DNA of 33,339 nucleotides from a virus: positions 1 through 33,339 of the IMG/VR virus record IMGVR_UViG_3300028146_000027; one strand, 5' to 3'. The notes below the pieces were generated by a model that had not been told where the DNA came from, did no database searches, and saw nothing but the letters and a program-made list of their open reading frames with translations. Both the position numbers and the translations under genes were made by a program. Positions within the stretch are counted from its first letter, which is position 1. Every line of letters begins with the position of its first letter. Shown in pieces: positions 7,831 to 15,666 of the stretch.

Positions 7831-9798
7831 GTGGCTATTGCCGTTGACGGGAGTAGCCCGGCCGTCGCCGCCGGATCCGGCGCCACCCTCAGCACCGCTG
7901 CTTTCACGCCACCGAACAGCTCGGTCATCTGGGCCTTCGCTCAGGCCGACGCCAACAACGGATCCGCCGACGAGGCGCTGTCCTTCTCGGACAGTTCCTC
8001 CGGCACCTGGTCGACGCCGATCCAGGACAACGCACGCGGCGGCGCCGTCGTGGCCGCCGCCTACCGGCTGTGCCCGACGTCGATCGCGAACCTGACCGTC
8101 ACCCTCACCGACAACAAGGGGTCGGTGGCCAAGCGGCTGTTCGTCCGCGTGTTCACCGGCACCGACCAGGCCAACCCGCAAGGTGCCACGGCGACCGCCG
8201 GAACGGCCGCCATCTCCTACACATCGACGGTCCCCAACTCGTGGGGCTGGTCGGTCTACCTCGGCTCGAACGCCACCGTGACCGCAGGCACGGCGACGAC
8301 ATTGCAGGACGAGACCGGTGGCTTCGACTCCGGTGACGCCGTCGCGACCTTCAGCGCCACTTCGACGACCGCGACCCCAGGCACCACGGTCACGCTCACC
8401 GAGGTCGGCGGCACCGCCGTTCACCACGTGGCAGTCGAGATCGTCCCTCCGTCCAGCGCGCCGGCTCTTCCGCCTGCGTTGCAGCGGCGGCGGACCGGCT
8501 ATCCACGGGCCAGCCGCGGCCGCACAGCCGTGCCGGTCCGGGCGCAGGTTAATCCACCGCTTCCGACGATCGAGGCCGTTCAGCCGCGGCGGGTCCGGGG
8601 GATGCTCGGACGCCGTGGTCATCAGCCTCAGGTCGTACTGCCGCAGGTCAACCCGCCGCTGCCGATCACCGTCGCCGTCCAGCCGCGGCGGCTGCGCGGG
8701 CTGCTGCTGCGCCGGGGTCGCGCCGTCGTCCCGACCACCACCCAGGCCGCAGCGGCGGCACCCGCCTTCCCGGCGCCGGTCCTCGCCGTGCGACGGATCC
8801 GCGGCCTACTGGCGCGCCGCGGGCGGGCGCTTCTCTTCCCGGCTCCTGACGTGTCCCTGCCGGGCGTGACCGCAGTCCGGCGGCTCCGTGGTGCGACAGT
8901 CCGCCGTGGACGTCCCACGCTCGTCGTGGGCCCGCAGCTGAACCCGCCGTACCCGACCGCCGAGATCGCGGCACCCCGACGTCTGCGCGGCCTGCTGCTG
9001 CGCCGCGGCCGGAACCCCGTACCGACCATCACGCAGGTGTCGACGACACCGCCCGCTTTCCCATTCGGGGTGCTCGCCCAGGCGCGCCGTCTCCGCGGCG
9101 CCCCCGCACGCCGGGGCCGCCTGACTGTCGTCGTGCAGCCCCAGGTGAACCCGCCGATCCCGATCGCCGAGGCGGTCCAGCCTCGACGTGTCCGTGGGCT
9201 CCTCGCCCGCAGGGGCCGATTCGCTCTCCCGGTGCAGCTGCAGCAGACGTTCGCGAACCCCGCCTGGGTACCGCCGTGGCGGCGGAACTGGACGATCCCA
9301 CAGCCGCTGCGCCGGCCCGGCAAGGTGTGGCAGCCGCCATGGGTCGGTGCGGCTCCGGCACCCGCCAGGCCAGTCGGTCCGGCTCGCCGGTCGGTCCGGC
9401 TCGCCGCCGTTCGACGTGGGCGGACAGCCCAACCGATCGGCCAGGTGCCATTCGTTCCCCCGGCGCCGCGCCGGGGCCGACTCGTCCTGCCGGGCCGCCG
9501 CACTCGGCAACTCGTGCCGCTCGCGGCTGCTGCACTGCCAGTCGTATCGCCGAAGCCCGTCCGGGTCCGGCCGCTCGCCGTCCGGCGGGCCCGGGCCGCG
9601 CAGCTGCGCCTCATCGGTGCTGCTGCGGCGCCGCGCACCGGACGGCTCGCCAGCACGGTCGTCACAGCCGGCAGCTCCTCCGGAGCCCGGCTGCCCGGCA
9701 TGTCCTCGACGTCGAGGGCCTCCGGCAACTCATCCATCACCAGCACGCCCGGCATGTCCTCGGGCACGATCACAGCGGGGATGGTGAGCGGCACGTGA
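7831..9798 (+). CDS. Large putative virion protein with Arg-rich tandem repeats
   Basis: A 655-residue protein of three parts. Residues 1 to about 208 are a Thr/Ser/Ala-rich beta domain ending HHVAVEIVPP. Residues about 210-600 are extremely arginine- and proline-rich, with seven clear copies of RR-[LVI]-RG-xxx-RRG-[RH] near residues 253, 286, 321, 350, 383, 419 and 452, often preceded by NPPxP, and weaker copies to about 600. Residues about 615-655 are Ser/Gly/Met-rich with no charge clusters. GTG 7831 has a GGAGGG site upstream, and the stop overlaps the next GTG by 4 bases. I know of no named function. Binding to DNA, capsid lumen or anionic cell wall polymers are all possible; none is shown. 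Confidence 0.7.
   Translation: MAIAVDGSSPAVAAGSGATLSTAAFTPPNSSVIWAFAQADANNGSADEALSFSDSSSGTWSTPIQDNARGGAVVAAAYRLCPTSIANLTVTLTDNKGSVAKRLFVRVFTGTDQANPQGATATAGTAAISYTSTVPNSWGWSVYLGSNATVTAGTATTLQDETGGFDSGDAVATFSATSTTATPGTTVTLTEVGGTAVHHVAVEIVPPSSAPALPPALQRRRTGYPRASRGRTAVPVRAQVNPPLPTIEAVQPRRVRGMLGRRGHQPQVVLPQVNPPLPITVAVQPRRLRGLLLRRGRAVVPTTTQAAAAAPAFPAPVLAVRRIRGLLARRGRALLFPAPDVSLPGVTAVRRLRGATVRRGRPTLVVGPQLNPPYPTAEIAAPRRLRGLLLRRGRNPVPTITQVSTTPPAFPFGVLAQARRLRGAPARRGRLTVVVQPQVNPPIPIAEAVQPRRVRGLLARRGRFALPVQLQQTFANPAWVPPWRRNWTIPQPLRRPGKVWQPPWVGAAPAPARPVGPARRSVRLAAVRRGRTAQPIGQVPFVPPAPRRGRLVLPGRRTRQLVPLAAAALPVVSPKPVRVRPLAVRRARAAQLRLIGAAAAPRTGRLASTVVTAGSSSGARLPGMSSTSRASGNSSITSTPGMSSGTITAGMVSGT
8578..9228 (+). 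repeat. Arg-rich protein repeat, seven units
   Basis: In-frame repeat inside the 7831-9798 gene. The core reads VQPRRVRGMLGRRG in unit 1, VQPRRLRGLLLRRGR in unit 2 and AAPRRLRGLLLRRGR in unit 5. Successive core arginines are 33, 35, 29, 33, 36 and 33 residues apart. The linkers often contain QVNPPLP or a variant. The units differ at the codon level, so this looks like an old, selected repeat and not a recent slippage product. Confidence 0.85.
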
Positions 9799-10661
9799 CG
9801 GTCTACAATGTCGGCTCGCTGCCCACCATCTTCACGTACCTCACCGACCAGTCAACCGGCCTGCCGGTCAACACCACGACGATGACGCTGGTCGTCACCA
9901 AGCCCGACCTGACGACCAGCACGCCGACCGTCACCAACCCGGCGACCGGGACGTACGCCGCGACCGTGTCGGTTGACCAGGCCGGCACCTGGACGTACGT
10001 GTGGACCGGCTCCGGCACGTACGTGGCCGTCGACGAGGGCCAGTTCACGACGAGCAGCCCGGCCCCGTTGTGGTACGCGACCGCGGTCGAACTAAAGAAC
10101 CGGCTGAACGTCCAGGACACCGCCCGCGACGGCGAGGTGCGCGACGCACTGGAGACCGCCAGCCGGGACGTCGAGCGGGACACCGGCCGCCGGTTCTACC
10201 TCGACCCGGGTGCGAGCCAGCGGGTGTTCAACCCGCGCAACCGGCAGGTCAACACCGCCGAGGGCATGCGGTTCCTCGTCGATGACATCGGCTCGACGCA
10301 GGGCCTCATCGTCGAGGTGGGCACGACGCTCACCGGCTGGTCGGTCGTCACGACCGGCTACGAGTACGGGCCCGACAATGCGCTCGCCCGCGGTGAGCCC
10401 ATCACCTGGTTGTTGCGGGCCTACATCCCATGGGTGTACTACCCGCTGCAGCGGGTTCGTGTGACCGCCCAGTGGGGCTGGCCTTCTGTACCGCCGCAGA
10501 TCAAGACGGCGACCCTGATCCGGGCGGCCCGGCTGTTCAAGCGGCGGGAGAGCCCGGACGGGACGCTCGGCGCCGGCGACTTCGGCGTGATCCGGGTCGG
10601 CCGGTTCGATCCCGACTACGACAGTCTGATCCAGCCGTTCATCCTGCCCGGGTTCGGCTGA
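9795..10661 (+). CDS. Head-tail connector protein fused to an Ig-like N-terminal domain
   Basis: A 288-residue protein. Residues about 1-90 read as an Ig-like beta domain (FTYLTDQSTGLPVNTTTMTLVV..., GTYAATVSVDQAGTWTYVWTG). Residues about 95-288 are the connector part: helical YATAVELKNRLNV... EVRDALETASRDVERDTGRRFY, then strands and VTAQWGWPSVPPQIKTATLIRAARLFKRRESP, which is typical of the gp6-like connectors below the portal. The GTG start overlaps the preceding stop (GTGA), and the next ATG overlaps its own stop. The connector call is fairly firm; the Ig-like call is by strand pattern. Fusion to a surface domain is unusual for this small neck protein. Confidence 0.78.
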   Translation: MTVYNVGSLPTIFTYLTDQSTGLPVNTTTMTLVVTKPDLTTSTPTVTNPATGTYAATVSVDQAGTWTYVWTGSGTYVAVDEGQFTTSSPAPLWYATAVELKNRLNVQDTARDGEVRDALETASRDVERDTGRRFYLDPGASQRVFNPRNRQVNTAEGMRFLVDDIGSTQGLIVEVGTTLTGWSVVTTGYEYGPDNALARGEPITWLLRAYIPWVYYPLQRVRVTAQWGWPSVPPQIKTATLIRAARLFKRRESPDGTLGAGDFGVIRVGRFDPDYDSLIQPFILPGFG

Positions 10662-11077
10662 TGGACGTCGCAGCGATCCGGGCCGCGCTCGGCGCGGCGT
10701 GCAGCGGCATCACGGGGCTCCAGACGTGGCCGGACATCCCGGGCCAGATCGTCGCGCCCGCCTGGGTGCCCGGCGAGGTGACGATCGACTACGACCGCAC
10801 GTTCCGGGGCGGCCAGGCGGCCGGCCTGACCGAGATGGTCGTCAAGGGCCGGCTCTATGCCAGCCGGGCGGACACTCCGGGCGGTCAGTCCACGCTGGAC
10901 GGCTTCCTGACGCCGTCCGGGGCGAAATCTGTCAAGGCGGCCATCGAAGCGGACCTCACCCTAGCCGGCACTGTGCGGACGCTCCGCGTCGAACGGGTCC
11001 ATTCCTATGCGGTCTACACCGTCGCCGGAACCGACTACTACGGCGCCCAATACGACGTGAGGGTGTGGGCTCTGTGA
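10661..11077 (+). CDS. Putative neck / tail-terminator protein
   Basis: A 138-residue protein starting on the connector stop (TGATGG). It opens with the helix MDVAAIRAALGAACSGI, continues with GLQTWPDIPGQIVAPAWVPGEVTIDYDRTFRGG, and has a later helix (SGAKSVKAAIEADLTLAGTV) with closing strands ending VYTVAGTDYYGAQYDVRVWAL. Proteins of this size, order and helix-strand pattern sit between connector and tail tube in actinophages and cap the tail tube. The family is named by position and style, not by a diagnostic motif. Confidence 0.65.
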   Translation: MDVAAIRAALGAACSGITGLQTWPDIPGQIVAPAWVPGEVTIDYDRTFRGGQAAGLTEMVVKGRLYASRADTPGGQSTLDGFLTPSGAKSVKAAIEADLTLAGTVRTLRVERVHSYAVYTVAGTDYYGAQYDVRVWAL

Positions 11078-11820
11078 CGTTGACCCCGCAGGTCCTGACC
11101 GATGCCCGGATCTATCTCGAATCCGCCGACATGACCGGCTTCTCCAACAAGGTCGAGGTCACGTCATCCGCCGTGGATCTGGACAAGACCACCTTCGCGT
11201 CAGGCGGGTGGAACGAACGTACCGCCGGCCTCTTCGACTCTCAGGTGGCCATCGACGGCTTCTGGGACGTCGGCGACCTCACAAAACCTGACGACACGCT
11301 GTGGGCGAACCTCGGCGCCGCCGGCACCGCGATTACGGTCGTGCCCACCGCCGGAACCGTGGGCTCGCTGTGCTATCTCGGGAAGACCCTGGAGACGGAC
11401 TATAAGCCGGGCGCGCAGGTCGGCCAACTCCTCGCCTGGTCGGCGACGCTGAAGGGCAACACGGCGATCGCCCGGGGGCAGATCCTCCATCCACAGGGGA
11501 CCGCCCGGACCACGACCGGTAACGGCACCGCGGTCCAGCTCGGCGCCGTGCTGGCCACCCAGCGGCTGTACGCCAACCTGCACGTCCTGTCGGTCAGCGG
11601 GACCACCCCGAGCATCACGGTGGCCATCCAGTCCAACGTGGACAACACGTTCGGCAGCCCGACGACGAGGCTCACGTTCAATGCCGACACGGCGCTCGAC
11701 GGCCAGGCGCTCTCGGTGCTCGGCCCGGTCACCGACACGTGGTGGCGGGCCACCTGGACCATCTCCGGCACGACGCCCAGCTTCCTGTTCGCGGTCTCCG
11801 CGGGCATCGCACCCAAGTAA
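11074..11820 (+). CDS. Tail tube protein, long paralogue with C-terminal extra domain
   Basis: A 248-residue protein. Residues 1 to about 138 match the next gene product, with 19 of the first 41 residues identical without gaps (both begin M-x-LTP-x-VLTDA and carry NKVE). The remaining 110 residues are a Thr/Ser/Val-rich beta domain (LYANLHVLSVSGTTPSITVAIQSNV, DTWWRATWTISGTTPSFLFAVSAG) that the partner lacks. In other phages an added C-terminal beta domain on a tail tube subunit projects from the tail. Which of the two copies builds the tube cannot be told from sequence. The start overlaps the previous stop (GTGA). Confidence 0.75.
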   Translation: MTLTPQVLTDARIYLESADMTGFSNKVEVTSSAVDLDKTTFASGGWNERTAGLFDSQVAIDGFWDVGDLTKPDDTLWANLGAAGTAITVVPTAGTVGSLCYLGKTLETDYKPGAQVGQLLAWSATLKGNTAIARGQILHPQGTARTTTGNGTAVQLGAVLATQRLYANLHVLSVSGTTPSITVAIQSNVDNTFGSPTTRLTFNADTALDGQALSVLGPVTDTWWRATWTISGTTPSFLFAVSAGIAPK

Positions 11821-11832
11821 GGAGACCGCGCC

Positions 11833-12246
11833 GTGGCGCTCACACCCACCGTCCTCACCGACGCATTCATTTTGATCAACGCCGGGAACGTCAGCGACCA
11901 CGGCAACAAGGTGGAGATCCCGGTCACCGTCCAGGACAAGGACTCGACCACTTTCGGCCAGACCTGGGTCAACCGGGTCGGCGGCCTGAAGGATGCGCAA
12001 CTCAGCATCGACTTCCTCAACGACTTCGTCGCCGCCCAGCTGGACTCGATCTTCTGGCCGCTGCTCGGCACCGTCGTGACGTTCGAGATACGCCCAACCT
12101 CGGCCGCTCGAGGTACCGGTAACCCGGCCTACACCGGCTCCATTCTCATCAAGGAGTGGAAGCCGGTCATGGGCAAGGTCGGCGACCTCGTCACCGTCAG
12201 CGTGTCGTTCCCGACGAGCGGCGCGGTGCTGCGGCAGACGTCCTGA
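11833..12246 (+). CDS. Tail tube protein, short paralogue
   Basis: A 137-residue single-domain protein. It shares the N-terminal pattern with the 248-residue protein just upstream and ends with SILIKEWKPVMGKVGDLVTVSVSFPTSG, a tail-tube-like closing pair of strands. GTG 11833 has AAGGAGA upstream, a strong site consistent with abundant synthesis. The next gene starts on its stop (TGATGG). The family call rests on the position before the gp10-like protein, chaperones and tape measure, and on similarity to the neighbour. Confidence 0.78.
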   Translation: MALTPTVLTDAFILINAGNVSDHGNKVEIPVTVQDKDSTTFGQTWVNRVGGLKDAQLSIDFLNDFVAAQLDSIFWPLLGTVVTFEIRPTSAARGTGNPAYTGSILIKEWKPVMGKVGDLVTVSVSFPTSGAVLRQTS

Positions 12247-12776
12247 TGGGCGGCCCGGCGATCGAGCTATCGATCGAACAGGCCGACCTGGCGAAACTGT
12301 CAGTCGGTCTCAAGCAGGCGGCGAACGGCGCCGAGCTCCGCAAGGACCTCATCGCCGAGCTGCGCGCCGTCATCGCGCCGGCGGTCGACGAAGCGAAGAA
12401 CAACATCCGCGGCATGGGCCCGTCACCGCGGGCGAAGCACACCAAGAAGAACATCGCCGGCGGCGACGCAACCTCGATCGGCGACGCGATCGCCCGCGGC
12501 GTCGGCACCTCCGTGCGGCTCACCGCCGGCGCCGGGAAAGCGGTCGGCGTCAGCGTGAAGGCGAAGAAGGCCGGCATGCCACGCGATTTCGTGAATGCGC
12601 CGAAGCGATTCAATGCCGCGAAATTCCGGCACCGCGTCTACGGCCGCAGCGTGTGGGTCGACCAGGTCGGCCGACCGGAATGGTTCGACGGACCGATGCA
12701 GTCGCATAAGGCCGAATACCGCGCCGCGTGCATCGCCGCGATGCAGCGCATGGCCCAACGGATAGGGAAACTCTGA
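12246..12776 (+). CDS. HK97 gp10-like neck / tail-completion protein
   Basis: A 176-residue basic protein. The N-terminal half is helical (LAKLSVGLKQAANGAELRKDLIAELRAVIAPAVDEAKNNIRGM), followed by a Lys/Gly/Ala region and an aromatic C-terminal part (FRHRVYGRSVWVDQVGRPEWF). The pattern of paired helices, then VxxxxGRP-x-WF near the end, is that of gp10-family neck proteins. These usually come before the tail tube gene; here it lies after, next to the chaperones. Stops and starts overlap on both sides, so it is part of the same translational unit. Confidence 0.75.
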   Translation: MGGPAIELSIEQADLAKLSVGLKQAANGAELRKDLIAELRAVIAPAVDEAKNNIRGMGPSPRAKHTKKNIAGGDATSIGDAIARGVGTSVRLTAGAGKAVGVSVKAKKAGMPRDFVNAPKRFNAAKFRHRVYGRSVWVDQVGRPEWFDGPMQSHKAEYRAACIAAMQRMAQRIGKL

Positions 12777-13195
12777 TGCACATCACCTATGCGCCCGAGG
12801 ACGGCGACCGGCAGGAGTGGGATTTCGACCCGGACCGCGTCCGATCGTCGCTGGCGGAAATGATCGAACGGAAGTACGGCGAGACCTGGGATCAGTTCTG
12901 TGTCGGCGTCCAATCTGGGAACATGCGCGCCCGCCGGGTGCTGCTATGGCACTTGTTGCGCCTGGAACATCCGGCGTTGCGCTACGAGGATGTGCCGGAC
13001 TTCTACGCCTCCGAGGTCAAGGTCCAGTACTCGGTGGCCGAGCTGAATGAGTTCCGCGACCGGCTCCAGAAGATGCACCTGCCCGAAAACCAGCGGGATA
13101 TGGCAATGGCAGCGCTCGACGTCGAAATGACCTCGGCAATGGAGCGTGAAGAGGGAAAAGCGCCCTCGGCGACCTCCGATCCTACTGGTGGATGA
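12776..13195 (+). CDS. Tail assembly chaperone, short (G-type) product
   Basis: A 139-residue acidic protein that should coat the tape measure protein during tail assembly. It includes WDFDPDRVRSSLAEMIERKYGETWDQF, a central basic helix RARRVLLWHLLRLEHPALRYEDVPDFY, and a C-terminal acidic coil (VEMTSAMEREEGK). The size, acidity and position immediately before the tape measure gene are those of G-type chaperones. Its last codons carry a G GGA AAA slip sequence that extends it in the -1 frame, described separately. Confidence 0.85.
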   Translation: MHITYAPEDGDRQEWDFDPDRVRSSLAEMIERKYGETWDQFCVGVQSGNMRARRVLLWHLLRLEHPALRYEDVPDFYASEVKVQYSVAELNEFRDRLQKMHLPENQRDMAMAALDVEMTSAMEREEGKAPSATSDPTGG

Positions 13196-13314
13196 CGTTC
13201 GCCGCTGAACTGCACATCGCCCCGTGGGACATCGGTCGCCTGTCTGTCGCTGAATTCCGGCAGGCCATCCACCAATTCCAGGAAATGGAAAAAGAGCGCG
13301 CGAAAGGACACTGA
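12776..13314 (+). CDS. Tail assembly chaperone, -1 frameshift (GT-type) product
   Basis: Joining the G-type reading frame (128 codons, to 13159) to the -1 frame gives a 179-residue product. The added part reads SALGDLRSYWWMTFAAELHI and goes on to ...PWDIGRLSVAEFRQAI...KGH, ending at the TGA 13312-13314. The WWMTFAAELHIAP-x-DI pattern is typical of T-domain extensions in actinophages. The -1 frame is closed upstream by TGA at 13147-13149, so the shift must lie between there and the zero-frame stop at 13195. The heptamer at 13153-13159 is the only good candidate. The extension has its own ATG at 13192, but a 40-residue free protein is less likely. Confidence 0.8.
13153..13159 (+). promoter_or_regulatory. 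Programmed -1 ribosomal slip site G GGA AAA
   Basis: In the zero frame the codons are GAG GGA AAA GCG. The heptamer fits X XXY YYZ with X=G, Y=A, Z=A, so both tRNAs can re-pair on GGG AAA. It sits 36 bases before the zero-frame stop and 4 bases after the stop that closes the -1 frame. This placement is what programmed shifting in tail chaperone genes needs. Confidence 0.85.
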
Positions 13315-15656
13315 TGTCCGACACGTCGCTCATCTTCAACCTGCTCGCCGTCGACCGGATCACCGGAGTTCTCGGCGGCGTCGGGGGCGCGTTCAACAAG
13401 TTCGCGCTGGGCGCCGGGCTGGCGGTCGCTGCGATTGGCGACAAGACGATCAAAATGGCGGCCGACTTCCAGCAGGGCATGGTCCGGCTGCAGACCGGCG
13501 CGGGTGAGTCGGCGAAGAACATCAAGATGGTCGGCGACGGCATCCTGGCCATGGCCGGCCAGGTCGGCGAGTCCACCAAGGACCTGTCGGCGGGCATGTA
13601 CCTAATCGAGTCCGCCGGCTTCCACGGCGCCGACGGTCTCAACGTCCTGCGGGTCGCCGCCGAGGGCGCGAAGGTCGGCAACGCCGACATGGCCACCGTC
13701 GCCGACGCGGTCACTACCGCGCTGAACGCCTACCACATGGGCGCCGACAAGGCTGCGGCGGCGACGAACGCGCTGATCGCCGCCGAGGGCCAGGGCAAGA
13801 CGAACCTTGAGGCGCTGTCCGCGAGCCTGAGCACGGTCGCGCCGATCGCCTCGGTCGCGCATGTCAGCCTTAACGAGGTGCTGGCCGCGATGGCGACCAT
13901 GACCGGGCAGGGCACGGAGGCGGCGAACGCCGCAACGTACCTGAGGCAGACGATCGGGGCGCTGTCGAACCCGTCCGGCAAGGCCGCCCAGGAGATGAAG
14001 TCGCTCGGCCTCGACGCGACCCAGGTCTCACTCAACCTGGGCAAGAACGGGCTCGCGTCGACGCTGACCATGCTGACCGACGCCATCCAGAACAAGATGG
14101 GCCCGGCCGGCACGGTCCTCGTCGAGCACCTCCGCAAGGCGGCTGCCTCGTCGACCGACTTCCAGAAGGTCCTCGCCCAGCTGCCGCCATCGCAGCAGAC
14201 CTACATCGGCGCCCTGGCCACCATGGTGGGCGGCACGAAGTCGATGCAGGCCGCGCTCGAGTTGACCGGCGACAACATGAAGACGTTCATCGCGAACACG
14301 GACGTCATCAATGAGAAGGTCAAGAACGGCGGCCAGACCATCGAGGGCTGGTCCTTGGTGCAGAAGAACTTCAACCAGCGCATGGCCGAGGCCAAGGGCA
14401 CCGTCGAGGCCCTCGGGATCCGGATCGGCAATGCCCTGCTACCGCCGGCCCAGCAGGTCCTCAACGTCACCATGGACACCGTCCAGTGGTTCACCAAACA
14501 CAAGACTGTGGCGCGCGACCTGGCCGTCGCGATCGGTCTCATCGCGACAGGGTTCCTGCTCTACAAGACCTATCTGCTCGCGTCGACCGTCGCCACGAAC
14601 GTAGCGACGGCAGCCCAGTGGCTTTTCAACGTCGCGATGGACGCCAACCCGATCGGCCTCGTTATCATCGCCGTCGTAGCGCTAGTAGCGGCATTCGTCT
14701 ACCTCTGGACCCACTCCGCAGCCTTCAGGAACTTCTGGATCGGCCTGTGGAACGACATCTGGATCCCGCTCAAGCAGATCGGCGCATGGTTCGCCGGCCC
14801 GTTCGCCCGCTTCTTCGTCGACACTTGGCACGTCATCGCCAGCGGCGCGCTGTGGCTATGGCATAACGTCATGGACCCAACATGGCAGGCCATCGTCAAG
14901 GGCATCGCGTTCGTCCAGAACATCGTGAGTTCGTTCGCGCATCTGTGGCTGTTCATCTGGCGCAACACCATCGGCGCGGCGATCGAGTGGATGTGGCACA
15001 ACATCTGGGACCCCATGATCCAGGCCGTGTCGGCGTCCGCCATGTGGCTGTGGCACAACGTGATCTCGCCGGTCGGTGACGGGATAGCTGTGGCGTTCAA
15101 GGCCGTCGGCGACGCGGCGACGTGGCTGTGGAAGAACGCGATTATGCCTGCCGTGCACGGCATCGCCGACGCCGCTCTGTGGCTGTGGCACAACGTCATC
15201 AGCCCCGTGTTCGGCTGGATTGGCAGCGCGGCATCCACGGTGGCTGGGGCGGTCCGGACAGCGTTCGGCGCCATCGCCGGCTTCATATCCTCGGCGTTCA
15301 GTGGCGCGGTCGGAGTCGTCCGAGGTGCCCTGAACGGGGTCATCGGCGTCATCAACTCGGCGATCGGCGGCGCCAACTCCGTCATCGGGGCGTTGAACAA
15401 GGTCCCCGGGGTGAACTTCCCGCACCTGCCGTCGCTGCCACGCCTCGACGTCGGCGGCTACGTCGACCAGTCCGGCGTCGCCGTCATCCACCGCGGCGAA
15501 GAGGTCGTGCCCGCCGCTGAGGTGTCCCGCCGGCAGTCGGGGGGCGGCCAGCAGCGGTCCGCGACCGTCACGTTCAAGGGCGGGACCGACTCAGCCATGG
15601 CCACCGCGTTTATGCGGCTGATCCGCGACGGATACATCCAGATCCAGACCACATAG
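13314..15656 (+). CDS. Tape measure protein
   Basis: Sets tail length and passes through the tube during infection, 780 residues. It starts on the stop of the chaperone extension (TGATG). Residues about 20-330 are the Ala/Gly-rich core of phage tail minor proteins of the TP901 type (GAGESAKNIKMVGDGILAMAGQVG, SMQAALELTGDNMK). One or two membrane-like segments lie at about 400-460 (LAVAIGLIATGFLLYKTYLLAS, IGLVIIAVVALVAAFVYLW). A Trp-rich repeat (W-[HRK]-N at 516, 549, 561, 580, 606, 625) follows, and the tail ends in a Gly/Ala region and VAVIHRGEEVVPAAE. The usual 0.15 nm per residue gives a tail near 117 nm. Confidence 0.93.
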   Translation: MSDTSLIFNLLAVDRITGVLGGVGGAFNKFALGAGLAVAAIGDKTIKMAADFQQGMVRLQTGAGESAKNIKMVGDGILAMAGQVGESTKDLSAGMYLIESAGFHGADGLNVLRVAAEGAKVGNADMATVADAVTTALNAYHMGADKAAAATNALIAAEGQGKTNLEALSASLSTVAPIASVAHVSLNEVLAAMATMTGQGTEAANAATYLRQTIGALSNPSGKAAQEMKSLGLDATQVSLNLGKNGLASTLTMLTDAIQNKMGPAGTVLVEHLRKAAASSTDFQKVLAQLPPSQQTYIGALATMVGGTKSMQAALELTGDNMKTFIANTDVINEKVKNGGQTIEGWSLVQKNFNQRMAEAKGTVEALGIRIGNALLPPAQQVLNVTMDTVQWFTKHKTVARDLAVAIGLIATGFLLYKTYLLASTVATNVATAAQWLFNVAMDANPIGLVIIAVVALVAAFVYLWTHSAAFRNFWIGLWNDIWIPLKQIGAWFAGPFARFFVDTWHVIASGALWLWHNVMDPTWQAIVKGIAFVQNIVSSFAHLWLFIWRNTIGAAIEWMWHNIWDPMIQAVSASAMWLWHNVISPVGDGIAVAFKAVGDAATWLWKNAIMPAVHGIADAALWLWHNVISPVFGWIGSAASTVAGAVRTAFGAIAGFISSAFSGAVGVVRGALNGVIGVINSAIGGANSVIGALNKVPGVNFPHLPSLPRLDVGGYVDQSGVAVIHRGEEVVPAAEVSRRQSGGGQQRSATVTFKGGTDSAMATAFMRLIRDGYIQIQTT

Positions 15657-15666
15657 GACGGTCACC

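Noticed and set aside
8578-9228. CRISPR-like or satellite DNA repeat
   Set aside because: The repetition is at protein level with variable bases and unit lengths, and stays in frame, so it is not a CRISPR array or a DNA satellite.
8628-9794. 388-residue minus-strand frame opposite the Arg repeat
   Set aside because: Repeats on one strand force repeats on the other. The plus frame has a sensible beta domain, a ribosome site and coupled neighbours; this one does not.
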